Shown: positions 21,319-32,984, numbered from the stretch's first letter. The stretch: DNA of 64,000 bases from Distichodus sexfasciatus (GCA_032718565.1 JAVGVS010000025.1:152513-216512), one strand, 5' to 3'. The notes: generated by a model not told the origin, from the sequence alone. A program made the numbers and translations.

Positions 21319-24228
21319 CAGTGCCTTGCAAAAGTATTCACTCCCTTTCCTTATTTTGTTGCAAACATGACTGATTATAGGCAAAATTCTGTGATCACCA
21401 TTGAAACGTGTTTCGGTTGTTTTTGTTATTCCCGTTTACTTTTGTTTAATAATACACGAAATAGCCATGGGTGCTAATACAGAATTAAAACAACTTTCTA
21501 CTTAACCTGTTTTGTTGCATTACAAGCAGGCATTGAAATGCTTACTTTTGAGATGCAAAATGTTATTTATTGTGAAGCAGACAGAAAACTTGGGTGTGCA
21601 TAACTATTCACCCCCTCCAGGTTAATACTTGGTAGAGCCACCTTTTGCAGCAGCTAGTCTCTTTGGCTATGTCTCTATGAGCTTAGCATATCTAGCCTGT
21701 TTTAGGGCTTTTCAGAGCGTGTGTGAAGAGTTCAGATGCAAAACCCGGTAAATGTACTTGACCATGCACCCCACCCCCGGCCCCCGTATGGCTGTAATAC
21801 AACTCAACATTTATTTGATCATTTATCGCCTTCACCACTTTGGGAGTGGTTAAAACGCAGATATTGTCTGCTTTTCAGGTGGTTGAAGTGACATTTTCTA
21901 TTGTGCGCTCTCTGTCAGCTGGTGGAAGGGAGTGTGCTTACCTGTGTGTACCATGTTTGTGTTGTGGGAATCTTTTTATCCCCTGAAGTCACTTATTTTT
22001 ATGGCTTTGTGAGAACATTGGCGGGGTCCCCATGAGGGAAAATGTGTTGTGTGTTTTTTTTTTATTTTTTATTTATTATTTATTTATTTTTTTTGAGAAA
22101 CTAAAATAACTGGGGATTTAGACCAGTTATATGTAAAGTGCTTTGTGACTGATTTAAGAACGCTATATACATTTTAATTGAATTGAGTTAAGTGGTAAAG
22201 GTGCATTTGGTTACTGAGGTGTTGGTAACACACGGTGTCTTTATCTTTTAGTAATCAGTCTCATAAAATTTACAATAATTAATAGATTAAGTTTATCATA
22301 ACTAATTTTATTTACAGTTAATAACAAATTAAGTTCTGAAGGTTAATAGTTCAGTAATAGTACATTGGCTTCAGTCAATATCTGAATGATACCAAAGACA
22401 CAGAATTCAATAAAACGGCGTTTATTGACAAACATCAATGGCAAGCAAAGTAGTCAACAATACAATCTGATTTCAGCTGAGTCATAAATCTAGGCGTTGG
22501 GTGTGGGTGTGTGTAGGTATTTCTTTGAAATGGTGTGTCTGTGCCTGCGAACGTGAGGGGCGTGATTGCGTATGTACGTGTGGGGGGGAAAAGAGAGATG
22601 CTTATCAGCACTCTGTATTTATGGCCCAAAATTTACGTACCCACCCAAGATTAAAAAATTGATACGATCCTTTCTTCTCCTTTGAGAAGGGGGAGAACAA
22701 AGCAGCCAAATTTTAAGATTGGAATTTTCAAGAACAATAGCCTCTCTTAGAGGGAGATTTGAATTTACCCCACTGCATACGCGTTTATTATGATTATACA
22801 GTTAAACTAACCAACAAGTACATTGAGAGTATTTTTATAAGTTTAACTAAACACAACACTGCCCAGATGACAGTCTTACTTTGAGACGAGAGCACTTCGA
22901 AGGGAGCACGGGCCGAATGGGAGCCTCACGAAGAGTGGCTATCGGATCACATGTTGCACGAGTGGAAGTCTGGACTGGAAACTTGGGGTGTTCCTTCACG
23001 GGGAATCTTGATTTTAGAAATGAAGAGAAATCTTGGCGGTCTGGCCGTCTCCGAATCTCTAACCTCAACTGCCGACTTGCAGTTGAGAAATTAGCTAGCT
23101 TAAAGCAATAAAACGTGTTTGAGTTGATGGAGTGACTCTTGTCGCATGGGCCCATGTGTAAGACAAAGACTTTGTTCTCCCAAGAATTGATCTGCAGATG
23201 TTTCACTCCCTTGGTGATCTCACCTTGGTAGCGAGGTCTGAGAGCCCGGAACAATGGCGTGCGGGCTCTTTTAAATGTCCCTCCCATGATGTGGGAGGTC
23301 TGTGGGATTAGGACCACCCCCTTATGCTGTTGCAGTTGGGCACCCCTATATGTGTGGCATGGTACCTACAGAGGTTAGGATTAGCTGTAGAGTTGTATAC
23401 ATCGTGTTTATGGGAGTCCATGAAATGTCCCCACAAAGAGTGTGTGCGCGCATCAATGGGGCAGCGGGTGGTAAGGAAAACACTGCATGCTATACCTGCG
23501 ATGACGCCATTTCCACTGTTTTCTTAGGCCTTATAACAGACAGTTTTGAGGGCGGTGATGTTTTCTTTGTCCATTTGCTGTCAGGGCAGGCTCATCCATC
23601 TAATTGTTCTGTTACACCAGTAACACTGTTTACAAAAAGCTGTCTCCTCAGCGTGGCGCCTTGTTGAAAATACTTGTCACATGATTCGATCGCGTGTTGA
23701 TTGATTCTTGGAACGTAGAGGCTTTTGCTGTCAAAGGGAAGTTGTCTATGGAGAACTTTGCCTACTGATTGCTATTTTAGTCGAGGCAGAGAGTGGTATT
23801 TAGCAGGTTTTGAAACAATGATTTCATGTATACTGTGTGGAGAGCATAATGAACATGGCATTTAGCGGCTTTTGCATCTGAGCTCTTCATATGTATGCTG
23901 AGATGACGTGACACCTAGACTGCACACAGGTGGACCTAATTTAACTGAGCTGTGAATTTAAGAAATTGGCAGTGCCAGAGCTTATTTAGGAACTTCATAG
24001 CAAAGGGCATGAATACATATGCACACACCATATTTCAGTTTTTTTTTTTTTTTTTTTTTTAAAGATATTTTAGGATAAATTAATGTTTAATAAACTGTCG
24101 AGTTGAACTGTTTTGTGTAGATCCACTACATAAAAGCTGAATAAAAATCCATGTCAATTCCAGGTGGTAATGCAACAAAATGGGGAAAGGGGAAAAGTGA
24201 AGGGAGTGAATACTTTGGCAAGGCACTG
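21319..24228. mobile_element. Tc1/mariner-type composite element with 2-kb interior
   Basis: The left end CAGTGCCTTGCAAAAGTATTCA and the right end TGAATACTTTGGCAAGGCACTG are inverted, each with TA outside (21317-21318, 24229-24230). Subterminal inverted similarity continues inward: GAAGAGTTCAGATGCAAAA near 21730 pairs with the complement at about 23869-23887. The total of 2.9 kb is too long for a simple Tc1-like element and there is no transposase frame, so the interior (about 21750-23860) is probably foreign or rearranged. Words TACTTGGTAGAGCCACCTTTT near 21630 are familiar from fish elements of this type. Confidence 0.7.
22380..23330 (-). other. Possible LTR-like or transcriptional-unit-like segment inside the composite
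   Basis: On the minus strand a TATA-like ATTTAAAAGAGCC (about 23265-23277) lies some 850 bp before an AATAAA signal (complement of 22421-22426). CAATAAAACGGCGTTTATTG at 22408-22427 is palindromic and gives poly(A) signals on both strands. The 156-codon minus frame (22847-23317) starts near the TATA-like site and has no recognised domain. No paired LTR or terminal TG..CA with a target duplication was found, so this stays speculative. Confidence 0.2.
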
Positions 24229-24331
24229 TATATTAAAGTAGAATATAGCTTTAACAATATGGTACAATATAAACTTTAGTATAATATACTTCAATATAAG
24301 CGCTAAGAGTTTACTTAAATATAAACTTTAA

Positions 24332-24454
24332 GGGGCGGTTTCCCAGAAAGAGATTAAGACTAGCCTTGGATTACAGAGTGTTTTGAATGGAGATTTTCCA
24401 TTGAAAAAGGAATAGTTCAGAACTAGTCTTAATCCCTGTCTGGGAAACCGCCCC
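24332..24454. mobile_element. Palindromic PIF/Harbinger-type MITE (123 bp) with TAA duplication
   Basis: The ends are near-perfect inverted repeats: GGGGCGGTTTCCCAGA at the left and CTGGGAAACCGCCCC at the right, extending inward through AGATTAAGACTAG / CTAGTCTTAATCC. TAA flanks both sides (24329-24331, 24455-24457). The whole could fold into one hairpin. Confidence 0.85.
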
Positions 24455-24459
24455 TAAGA

Positions 24460-24985
24460 GAGTAAAGTTTAAAGTAAAATATAACCAAGATATTACTGTT
24501 GAATGTCATTTTCACGGTCGTGCCTTTGTTGGGTGAAGAACAGAACATCGTTGGATTAGTTAGTGTGGGTAAGTCTAGGTTGTCAGGGCGAAGGCAGGTG
24601 AGTCTTAAGAGTTTCTTTTCCCTGATTTGAAATATAGTTTTTATATTTCAGGTCAGGTTTTGCTTTTCTCGCGCACAAAAAGCAAAAGGCTGTGGTGGAG
24701 GCACTCCTGGGGTCCTGGGACAGGGTTCAATTCCCTGCGCAGTCTGTAACAATCTGGCCTGAAAAGGATTTTGATTTAGCCATGAAACTTTGGTGATGGT
24801 TGAAATATCAGCTGTGGAATCTTTAAAATGCTATTTTGTTTTTGTAATTGATACTCTGGATTGCGCCCCATTTTGGAGTTGCCAACACCTTTAATAGCAG
24901 CTCAATAAGATCAACTCTCTTTACTTCATATGAGCCACTGATGCTTTATTGTATATTTGCTACTGTGTGTGTGCGCAAGTTCTAG
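24460..24985. other. No gene recognised; tRNA-like box B
   Basis: A GGGTTCAATTCCC phrase at about 24725 resembles a tRNA box B after a GTGGTGGAGGCACTCC run and may be a SINE head remnant. A GTGAGT donor-like site is at 24599. Otherwise nothing is recognised. Confidence 0.3.
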
Positions 24986-25765
24986 CAAACTTGTACAGTG
25001 CAGGCTGTACTACATGAAAAGTATGGCAATGTATAGTCATTGTAATAGGCCATGCCCTGTTTAAGCAGTCATAGCCATATATTAGCTAACTTGGTCGTGC
25101 AGATAGATGAAGTCTACCAAAAAATTCAGATTTATATCTTGAGCAGTTATTGAGATACTAACATGTTTGTTATAGCGCCCCCATTCATACGATTGCACAC
25201 TCTTTGGCTGGTGTCCAAAGCTCAGAGTGTACATGAATTCCACCATGTTTGGCTGTTTTTCTGAGAAGATATAGGCTTTAGAGTAATTATGGTACACGCC
25301 TAGAAAATGAGTTGAACTTTTAACACCTTGTCCTATCAAAATTCTGTACACAACTTTTTACCTAAACAGAGCCTAGATGAAGTATGCCAAGTTTCGTGAG
25401 AATTGGACTAACGGCGTCTGAGGAGTTCGTTTGACTATGAATTGGAATTTTTACAAAATAACAGGAAATTTGGCAGGTGGAAATAGGTGCGCTGATTTGG
25501 GAGCCTTACAGGGAATCGGGCGGGGGAAAAGAATTAATTTATCAGACAGCCTCCAGGCAATACAAGCTAAAATGTATATTGGTTTGTAATAGCGCCATCT
25601 ATAGGTGACCATGCCTTGTCTGAGGGTCCGACATGCAGTCCTGATCAGTTCACCAAAGGGTTTCACTAGAACATGTTTGGTGTAGGCTGTGGCTGGACTT
25701 TTGCGTAGGGAAAAAAAAAAATCTGAACCACTTTGTGCTTAGACCCCTAATAATAATTAATAAAG
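24985..25765. mobile_element. Dispersed repeat of the TAGCGCC / AAGTTTCGTGAGAATTGG type
   Basis: It contains TTATAGCGCCCCCATTCATA, AATAGCGCCATCTATAGGTG, CCAAGTTTCGTGAGAATTGG and ends ACCCCTAATAATAATTAAT. Comparable repeats are common in fish genomes. The right 150 bp match 17080-17225. The short minus-strand frames (89 and 71 codons) have no known domain. Confidence 0.5.
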
Positions 25766-25804
25766 CAACAGAACAGTTCCATCATGCGTTGATATGAGGC
25801 TTGT

Positions 25805-25950
25805 GGGTCAGTTGGTAGTGTAATGGTTAGGAAATTGGACCTGTTATCAGTAGGTTGCTGGTTCAATTCCTGGAGCACTAAAGGGGTGCCACTGAGATAC
25901 TCGTGAGCAAGGTACTGTCCTCAAGCACTGCTCCCTGGGAGAAATTCTCA
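25805..25950 (+). mobile_element. SINE family A, truncated
   Basis: The head TTGGTAGTGTAATGGTTAGG with box B GGTTCAATTCC, then GGTGCCACTGAGATACTC and CAAGCACTGCTCC. It stops where a reverse family-B fragment begins. Confidence 0.75.
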
Positions 25951-25954
25951 TCCA

Positions 25955-26055
25955 GAGCGACTTCCTTTTCTCCTAATTTCAGAGACAGTTTCACATGAGC
26001 TTCTTGGGATTAAGGATTTTGTTGAGATGAAGGCAGTTGTTAGAGGTTGGACCCA
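25955..26055 (-). mobile_element. SINE family B fragment
   Basis: CATCCAGAGCGACTTCC, CTCCTAATTTCAGAGACAG and GGGATTAAGGATTTTG follow the order of the copy at 5735-5900. It lies between two family-A pieces. Confidence 0.6.
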
Positions 26056-26059
26056 GACC

Positions 26060-26200
26060 CAGCCTTACCCACTGATTGGAGGGTCACCGGTTTGAATCCC
26101 ACACTCGTAAAGGTACCTCTGAGCCACTCATGAGTAAGGTACCTTCCTTAAGCACTGCTCTTTTACAGAAGGGTCAGATGCAAAGCTCTAAATTTTATTC
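26060..26200 (+). mobile_element. SINE family A, second partial copy
   Basis: Box B CCGGTTTGAATCCC followed by GTAAAGGTACCTCTGAG, AGCACTGCTC and GGGTCAGATGCAAAGC. The 5' part of the head is missing. Confidence 0.7.
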
Positions 26201-26209
26201 ACGTAAACC

Positions 26210-26660
26210 CTGATTTGTATTTGGAGAATTATTGCTTCCCGTTCTATGCACAAGGTTTTTTTGTGCCCTTCATCATCAGACATGGCTGGTGAAAAGTACA
26301 TTTGCTGTAGAGTTTGTGCAGCTGACAAACATAAAGGCCTGTCTCTGCATATTTATGGCCGAGGTCAAGTGAAGCGACTGCATGGATAAAATGAAATGTC
26401 CTTCATAGTGTTACAGACACACATACTGTATGGTCAATTTGGTTTGGCTTCTGTGTCTCTTTTCTCCCGTCCTGAGAACTGACGACATCCAATAGTTGTT
26501 GAGAATTAAGTACATTTCATTTGCAAGGCTTGATTCCAGTTTTACAATCCAAGAACTAAATAAAATGCAAATAAAGAGAGAAAATATTTGCCTTTTGGAT
26601 GGTATAAACACAAGAAATTCTAGAAGTTTCTATCAGAAAAGCATTTTCTCAATTTTAGTC
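26210..26660. other. No feature recognised
   Basis: Unique sequence. A 66-codon minus frame has no recognised domain. Confidence 0.4.
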
Positions 26661-26668
26661 TAAATTTA

Positions 26669-26898
26669 GGGCCTGTTTAGGTGTATACAGATATTTTTAT
26701 AAATGCATATGTTTTATATGTTTAGGACCTTTGTTTAAACATGAACATAGTTTTAGCCATGTCAAATATGTACTTCTTAAAACCCTCCAAAGTGAAGATT
26801 TTTCAAAATGCTGGATTCTGTGGATACGTGTAAACGAAAGGCCCAAACATAAAAAATATGCGTTTATAAAAAGATCTGCGTACATGTCTAACAGGCCC
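26669..26898. mobile_element. PIF/Harbinger-type MITE (230 bp) with TTA target duplication
   Basis: The ends GGGCCTGTTTAGGTGTATAC and TACATGTCTAACAGGCCC are inverted and are flanked by TTA (26666-26668 and 26899-26901). Same family as 13039-13530, with a shorter interior. The 97- and 62-codon frames across it are not genes. Confidence 0.8.
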
Positions 26899-26934
26899 TT
26901 AGTCTATAGTATAAAACATTTGTGCTATATATAC

Positions 26935-27012
26935 ACCGCAGAGTACACACTCAAACGCTCTCACATTCATACCCTATCGGGCCAATTTAGAGTAACCAAT
27001 CAACCTAAACTG
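26935..27012 (-). mobile_element. HE1-like SINE fragment
   Basis: GGGCCAATTTAGAGTAACC preceded by CTCTCACATTCATACCC is the complement of the middle of the copy at 43793-44108 (GACTCTAAATTGGGCC). Confidence 0.5.
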
Positions 27013-27078
27013 TGTGCTTTGTAACTTATTTAAATTAGAGCATGTTACTCTGAACCATTATACATGCCTAACATGTAT

Positions 27079-28396
27079 GACCTGATCTGGCAAAACAAGT
27101 CACCGTGACCCAAAATTGAGGTTTGATATCATTGGACAAAAAACTTTAAAATGATATCTTGGTCAAAGTCATATCTTGAATGGTTGTCAATATATAGTCG
27201 TTTGAATTATGACCACCCCACCCAGTCTTCTGCGGTTAAAAGTTTTTGTTAATAATCAAATTGTTAATAATAATTTTGTTAATATTTTTTAATAATCCTA
27301 AACATCGAAAGGGATACACCCAGTATTATATAACTTAATTTTACTAAAGTCATTTACTTTGCTATTTATATTATATTTGCTCCTCAGTTCATTTTAAGCC
27401 TGAAAACGCAATTTGTGTTGGTTATTAATTAGTAACTCAGAATCCCTTTAACTTACAGAAACCACACACTGTCAGAATCATAAGCCTAATCTTAGGAAAA
27501 AAAAAACTAAGCTGACAAATAACAACCATCATTCTACTCACAATACAGCCTTTTACTAGATATTTTTGGACATGCAGCCACCATCTTATTGTGCCGCTGT
27601 TCTCATGGAATGCCCTCATGGTAAAAATTTACTTCTCTCCCAGAAATGAGTCATAGGCCAAAATTTGACTAAATGTTCAAATTGTCAAAACTTCAGTATT
27701 TCATCATTTTCCATTAATCAGGAAATATTTCTTTTCCATTCTATAATGTTAGAGTAAAAAATAAATATAGAAAAATACATTATCAAATAATTTTATTCTG
27801 TATCCAGATGGATTCCAAATAGATAAAGTGCTTCCACCTGGCACTAATCTTATTTTTCCTTCACAGTACTAAACCAGGAAATCTCATTATAAAAATTCTG
27901 CATTTTCTAGTAGTTATATCTACAGTTTCAGCACTACATAAAGCTAAAAAAAAATCAATTTCTACAGGCGCATGTAGTTTTCATCAGAAATGGGTTGATT
28001 TCAAGACTGTCAGCATTTACACATCAAATCTGAGTAGTGCAGGACATCCTGAATACAACAACATAAAGCATGTATGGTTAACTTCTACACACACACTAGA
28101 ATAAGTCTAAAAACAAAGGTATAGAACAAGGCGCTATGTTTTCTCAGGGCTCCAAGGATTAAAAGAGGAGGGTGACAAGTATGGGGCATTCTTGGTAAGA
28201 TTTGAAAGTCAATTTAAATAGTCATTTAAGTACCTTTACACAATTATCTTGACTAAAACTTTGGGAGTTTAATTTCTTTCATATAAGATTAAATAATATA
28301 TTATTTATGGAATATGGAAAATGTATTTCCATTGCTTTTTAGTATTATCTCAAAATTAGAATGTGCGACGTCTGACTCATTTCGCCAGATCAGGTC
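27079..28396. mobile_element. Unclassified TIR transposon (1.3 kb), non-autonomous
   Basis: The left end GACCTGATCTGGCAAAACAA and the right end CATTTCGCCAGATCAGGTC are inverted repeats with matching bases beyond (AGTCA / TGACT). The interior is AT-rich, with no frame longer than 60 codons, so no transposase is encoded. A short interior phrase (CTCATGGAATGCCCTCATGG, 27602-27621) recurs at about 52775-52795. No clear target duplication is visible, so the superfamily stays open. Confidence 0.65.
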
Positions 28397-28424
28397 AAAT
28401 ATATGGTCTTTTATAGACTTGCAT

Positions 28425-28960
28425 CCCTAAGGTTGTTAGAGAACCATCCACATAATAGATCACTTTGTCTATGCGAGGGCTTGACTTTGTTGAGAGAGGC
28501 AGGTAAACTCGGCCTGAACTCTGTCCCCAGCCTGTCCATCAGCGCAGTTAAAGAGTTCGGGCTGAGCAGACCCGAGTGAGCGATGCTAATAGCCCTGACC
28601 ACATTCAGGCCCTGCCGGATTAATGCTGCCTGCAGTGCCTGTCAATCAAGCTTCTTTTTATTTTTTTTAAACTGCACTTTTTGTGCTGTTTAAGAGGAAT
28701 GGTATGGGCCGAGGCGCGACGACGCAGTGCTTTTGAGTTCCTTCTGTTTTTGGCTCCTGCTGAGAACGAGCTGCTGAATGGATGTTTGGAGTCGGGCCAA
28801 AGCAGACGAGCCCCGTAAGCTCGACGCTCGCTAGGGATCGATGCTGTTTAACAGGGCGGGGGATGACACTGGTGCAGACACTGGCGGTGTTTGCATTGTG
28901 AGAGTGTATTTTCGAGTTATTATGCACTTTTAGATAAGTAGATGAAGTAAACACTCACCT
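28425..28960. promoter_or_regulatory. Candidate conserved non-coding element
   Basis: Non-repetitive and GC-richer than its neighbours, with homeodomain-like GCGATGCTAATAGCC and GCCGGATTAATGCTGCC and a CCTGTCAATCAAGC phrase (PBX/MEIS-like TGTCAATCA). Minus-strand frames of 63 and 95 codons have no domain. Function is inferred. Confidence 0.3.
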
Positions 28961-28981
28961 TCCACCTTAAGAGCAACTACA

Positions 28982-29215
28982 GGGCAGTTGGTAGTGTACT
29001 GGTTAGGGACTTGGCCCTGTGATCGAAGGGTCGCTGGTTCTGGACTGGTAAAGATATCACTGAGGTACTCATGAGCAAGTTACCGATCAAGCATTGCTCT
29101 CCAGGTGCTGCCAAAAAGTTGCCGACTGCTCCTTCATGGATGGGTCAAATACACAGTTCCCAATTCTTTTTGATGTGCTGTGTTGTGTTCACAGTGACAA
29201 TCACTCGCTTAAAGG
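28982..29215 (+). mobile_element. tRNA-derived SINE, family A
   Basis: The head CAGTTGGTAGTGTACTGG, a damaged box B (CTGGTTCTGGACTGG), then ATCACTGAGGTACTCATGAG and the tail TTCACAGTGACAATCACTC. The 68-codon frame is incidental. Confidence 0.75.
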
Positions 29216-29224
29216 AGAACTTAT

Positions 29225-31290
29225 GTAAATTTCAACATTTACCTCTATTGTTTGGTGTCACAGAGTGCTGTCAGTAGCTACAAAAAGGACAAAATTTGGT
29301 GCTGCCTACACCGACTTATGCTCCTTCTAGTGTTGTCGCCCTGGTGACTAACGCTATCCACTTGGGGCAGGTTGTAAACATGCATTTAGCTTCTTAACAT
29401 GCTCAAAATTTAATTACCATTGCTGGACAATGTGAACTGGTTCATTACGAGACGACACAGTGCAAACGTAACTGCAGTAGTTGTGAAAAGTGTAAAACAG
29501 TGTTTATCCAGGCAATCACATACCTTTGTTTGCTCTCGTCGCTTCTGCTAAAGTCCACACTGGTTGACTATTGAGCTTGTGCTCTCCCATGTCCCAAAAC
29601 ATAGTTTTTCTCTCCCCCCCCCAACAAACCGATGATGAAAGGAGCCGGAGATGCTTTTCTCTCTCTCTCTTTTTTTTCCTTTTTTTCTTTTTAAGCCACA
29701 CATTTGGGGATATTGTAGGGCACACATGTAATTTGTTCATAATACCACTAATTACATGCTGCTCTTATATCATTACCTGCACTTTAATTCTTATTACTTG
29801 TTCAGTACACTACTTTTTCTGTTGCTTTTTACTGCAAACCATTTCACCAGAATTTCTTTTTACAAATGTACAATGACAATCTCATCTGTAAACAACAGTC
29901 AGTGGTTGACCACAGTAACCTCACTCATTAGGAAACAAAAGTTAAATACTTGCTGCATAAAATTAGCAAAAACCAAATTATCTTGGATTTTTTTAAAAGT
30001 CTTATTATGCAAATAAACCAATATTTGTATTTATTACCTCTAAACAAATTTCCACAAAAAATATCTTGGCAGGCCACCACAGTAGATCAGTACAAACATT
30101 ATTCTAAATGTTGCAATTATTTTATTTTAATCTACAGTAATATCAAAAAAATTCATTAGGAAAATGAGATGACAGGTGCAGTAATTTATTACAATATGTG
30201 CAAACGATGTAAACACTTAGTATTAAATTAAATAAAACTACATAAAACTCATTTGAAAGCACCATGTTAAGAACTGAGGAGAAACTCAAGTATTACAAGC
30301 CATAAGCATGATATTGAGATCAGTTTTATTTATAACCTACAATCCACAAACAGTGAACACTTAGTTTATTGCATGCACTTTACTAGAAAACATTGACTTA
30401 ATTGGTCACTTAGTGGTATAAAGAGATTTTAACATCAAATCCACTGGACTGAACAGAACCAAATACATTTGTATAGTACTGGGAATACATTCTCATAGAC
30501 ACCAGTAGAGTGTCAGGAAACTGGTCAATCTAACAAGACTGTTGTCCATGTTTTAGTAACTGCTGTAAGAGATACTGCAAAATAATGCTAAACATCTGCT
30601 CACCTTCCTTCCTTTGACTCACTAATGCTGTTTTATGCTAATGCACAGATGGAAACTGAGTGAAATTGGCATTAGCTAATGGAAAATTATTTTATTTCAG
30701 TTATAAATGGGTCAGTGTTTTAGAGGCATCCTGTATTTACCAGCGCTTGTGAGTCTGTATAAAAGTATGCAGAGGTTTTTGTACACTGGGAGATCTGAAC
30801 TTCTTATTGTCACATTGGGTACGGAGTCTTTGAGACTAGAAGGACACATGTAAGAGAAAATCTAAACATGGCGTCCATTTTTTCCAGTAACACTAATTTC
30901 AGACACGCACACAAAACTAAAGAGCAGATTAAACGTCCGATGAAACACTGAGTAGAGAGTTTAGACAGTTGAACTGAACGTGAGCTTTGGGGAAGAGCAA
31001 GCCTGGCTGGTTGTGGTGGTGGTCTAATACATTTTCAGTAATATTATTCTTATTACATACTTCAGTAACGCTTGTTACAGTACACCTTTAATCCCAAAGT
31101 TAGTACTGTTTTGTTTTTAGTGAAATAATCAAACACCGAGAGAGTTTTGGCAAAAGAGAAAAATTTTGCAAGTAAAAGCAATTTCCTACAAAGTGTATGG
31201 CTAGTCATTATGCTACACCACATAACCCTCCACTGGAAATAGAATGAACTGCAGTAAACTATAGTTTAGCGTTTTACAATGCCAAGTCCT
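29225..31290. other. AT-rich stretch, no gene recognised
   Basis: About 2 kb contains a C-run plus CT/T-rich tract at 29613-29693 and otherwise unique AT-rich sequence. Frames of 74-101 codons around 29516-30159 overlap on both strands and are composition effects. A TTTATGCTAATGCACAG phrase at about 30630 and AATGGCATTAGC-like words are the only motif-like parts. Confidence 0.45.
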
Positions 31291-31299
31291 ACTTCTGTA

Positions 31300-31425
31300 G
31301 TTATTATGGTTAAAGTAACTCAAAAAAATGCAGGAGTTGTGTAACTCATTACAGTTTAGAATAACAGTATCTACTAATCTATAATTTATTGCATTTTGGA
31401 AGTAACTTGCCCAACATTTTAAAAA
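31300..31425. mobile_element. hAT-like terminus (GTAACTTGCCCAACA type)
   Basis: GTAACTCATTACAGTTTAGA and the end GTAACTTGCCCAACATT resemble the right end at 38484-38604 and the ends of 45459-46079. The left end was not identified. Confidence 0.35.
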
Positions 31426-31439
31426 TTTGTTAAACATTC

Positions 31440-31840
31440 ATCAAAATTAGGAAAAGGCCCTTTTTCACTCCCTGTGACTTCTGCTTTGCCCTAAACTGTT
31501 GAAGCTGCTGATGGATAATTACTGAATATTTATGAGTAACTGATGCAGATTAGTTTTGGGAGAACAGCTGCTGGAATGGTGGGATTTCTTAATACAGAAA
31601 TGGAAGACTTCTCTCCGTCGGTCTTTCTCTCTCTCATTTCTTCAAACACCATTTGTTCCGGTGTCACAAGAAGAAAGGCCAAAGTCTCAGAGGTTAATAC
31701 ATTTTCATCACATTGACGACAATAGCTCAGAGAGTGAAGGATGCTGGGTAATTAAAGGTTTTGGCTCCACTCCTGACCGCATTCAAGAGTCTGCAGAATT
31801 AAATCCCTGGCAATACAACATCATCTTCTAATCCTTCACA
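31440..31840. promoter_or_regulatory. Candidate conserved non-coding element
   Basis: Unique sequence around ATGCTGGGTAATTAAAGGTT (31741). The 91-codon frame (31556-31831) contains no recognised domain. Low confidence. Confidence 0.2.
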
Positions 31841-32980
31841 TGTGAGTGAAACCTCTTCACTCTTCTTCACCCTTTTCCACCCCTCACCACTTCTCTAAAG
31901 GCCAGTTCTAGCTTTGTCTGCCATTTTGCCCCTAGAGCTGCAGTTAAGAAGCAGCTCCAGCTGTTACACCATTTTAATCATTATAATTATTGCAGTGTTG
32001 TATAGAGTGCTTGAAACCCACCACACTACTGCACATCATACTCTGCAAAATAGAAGAAAATAGTAGCTCCAAATCATTAAGGTCAGTAATATGTTCATGA
32101 TTTATAAATTAAATGAATGTTTAGGTAAATCTCTTTCACTTATCATAGTTCATCACTTAACACTTACATTTTTTCATAACACTTTTTAAAAAATATACTA
32201 TTACTGTCATGCCATTAAACCAGGAGTTAGTCAAATAAAAACAGTTATGGCAGGTTAATACAAGGTTCATGTTTGCTGAGATCTGAACTAGCATCATGAC
32301 CAAAGCTGGAGTTACCATGGTAACTGTAGAGAAGCTTGTTCTAACAGCAAAGAGTCTCCACTTGCTAGCCGATACAATGCTGGTGCATCTATGAACTGCA
32401 TGCTGAATAAAGGCCCTATCCACAAGTCCTATCCACATTGGAACTCAGCCGCTTGACAGATGAGCATAATAATTATCATGTTATAAAGAACACAGCTCTC
32501 CATCAGCATCTAATCTCAAATTAGCCCATCTGAAAAGAGTTCAAATCTGAATATCTGAAATTAACCCTCAAGAAGGAGAAAGACATCAGGATGATTTAAA
32601 TACCAAATTAAATGTGGAAAAAGTATGAGTTCAATTACAACAATCTGCCTTACATTCAAAATTTACATTATAACAAATTACGTACTGCAATACCCCAATA
32701 TGGGAACATTTAGACAAAATATTGCACTTACAGACACAGTCTTTACCAGCGTTGGAACATAATGATGAAAGAGTTTAATTATACATATTCAATATTTCTT
32801 TCTTTTAAAGAAACCAAATTTTAATAATCATTTTGTAATGTACCCAAATAACGTTTTAGGGCGAACCATTATTCTACCAACTGCCCCATACATGGAGCTC
32901 TAAATGTTGACTGATTTTAAATATTCTTTCACTATTATGTTCAGATTGTCAACAAAGTGAGTACCCTATTGCACCCCCTC
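31840..32980. other. No feature recognised
   Basis: AT-rich unique sequence. A 93-codon minus frame (32157-32438) shows no family signature. Confidence 0.45.
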
Positions 32981-32984
32981 CATG

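Noticed and set aside
22847..23317. 156-codon minus frame as a retroviral-type gene
   Set aside because: No protease, polymerase, capsid or envelope motif and no paired LTRs are visible.
23640..23665. TGGCGCC phrase as a retroviral primer-binding site
   Set aside because: Only seven bases fit and it is not placed next to a recognisable LTR end.
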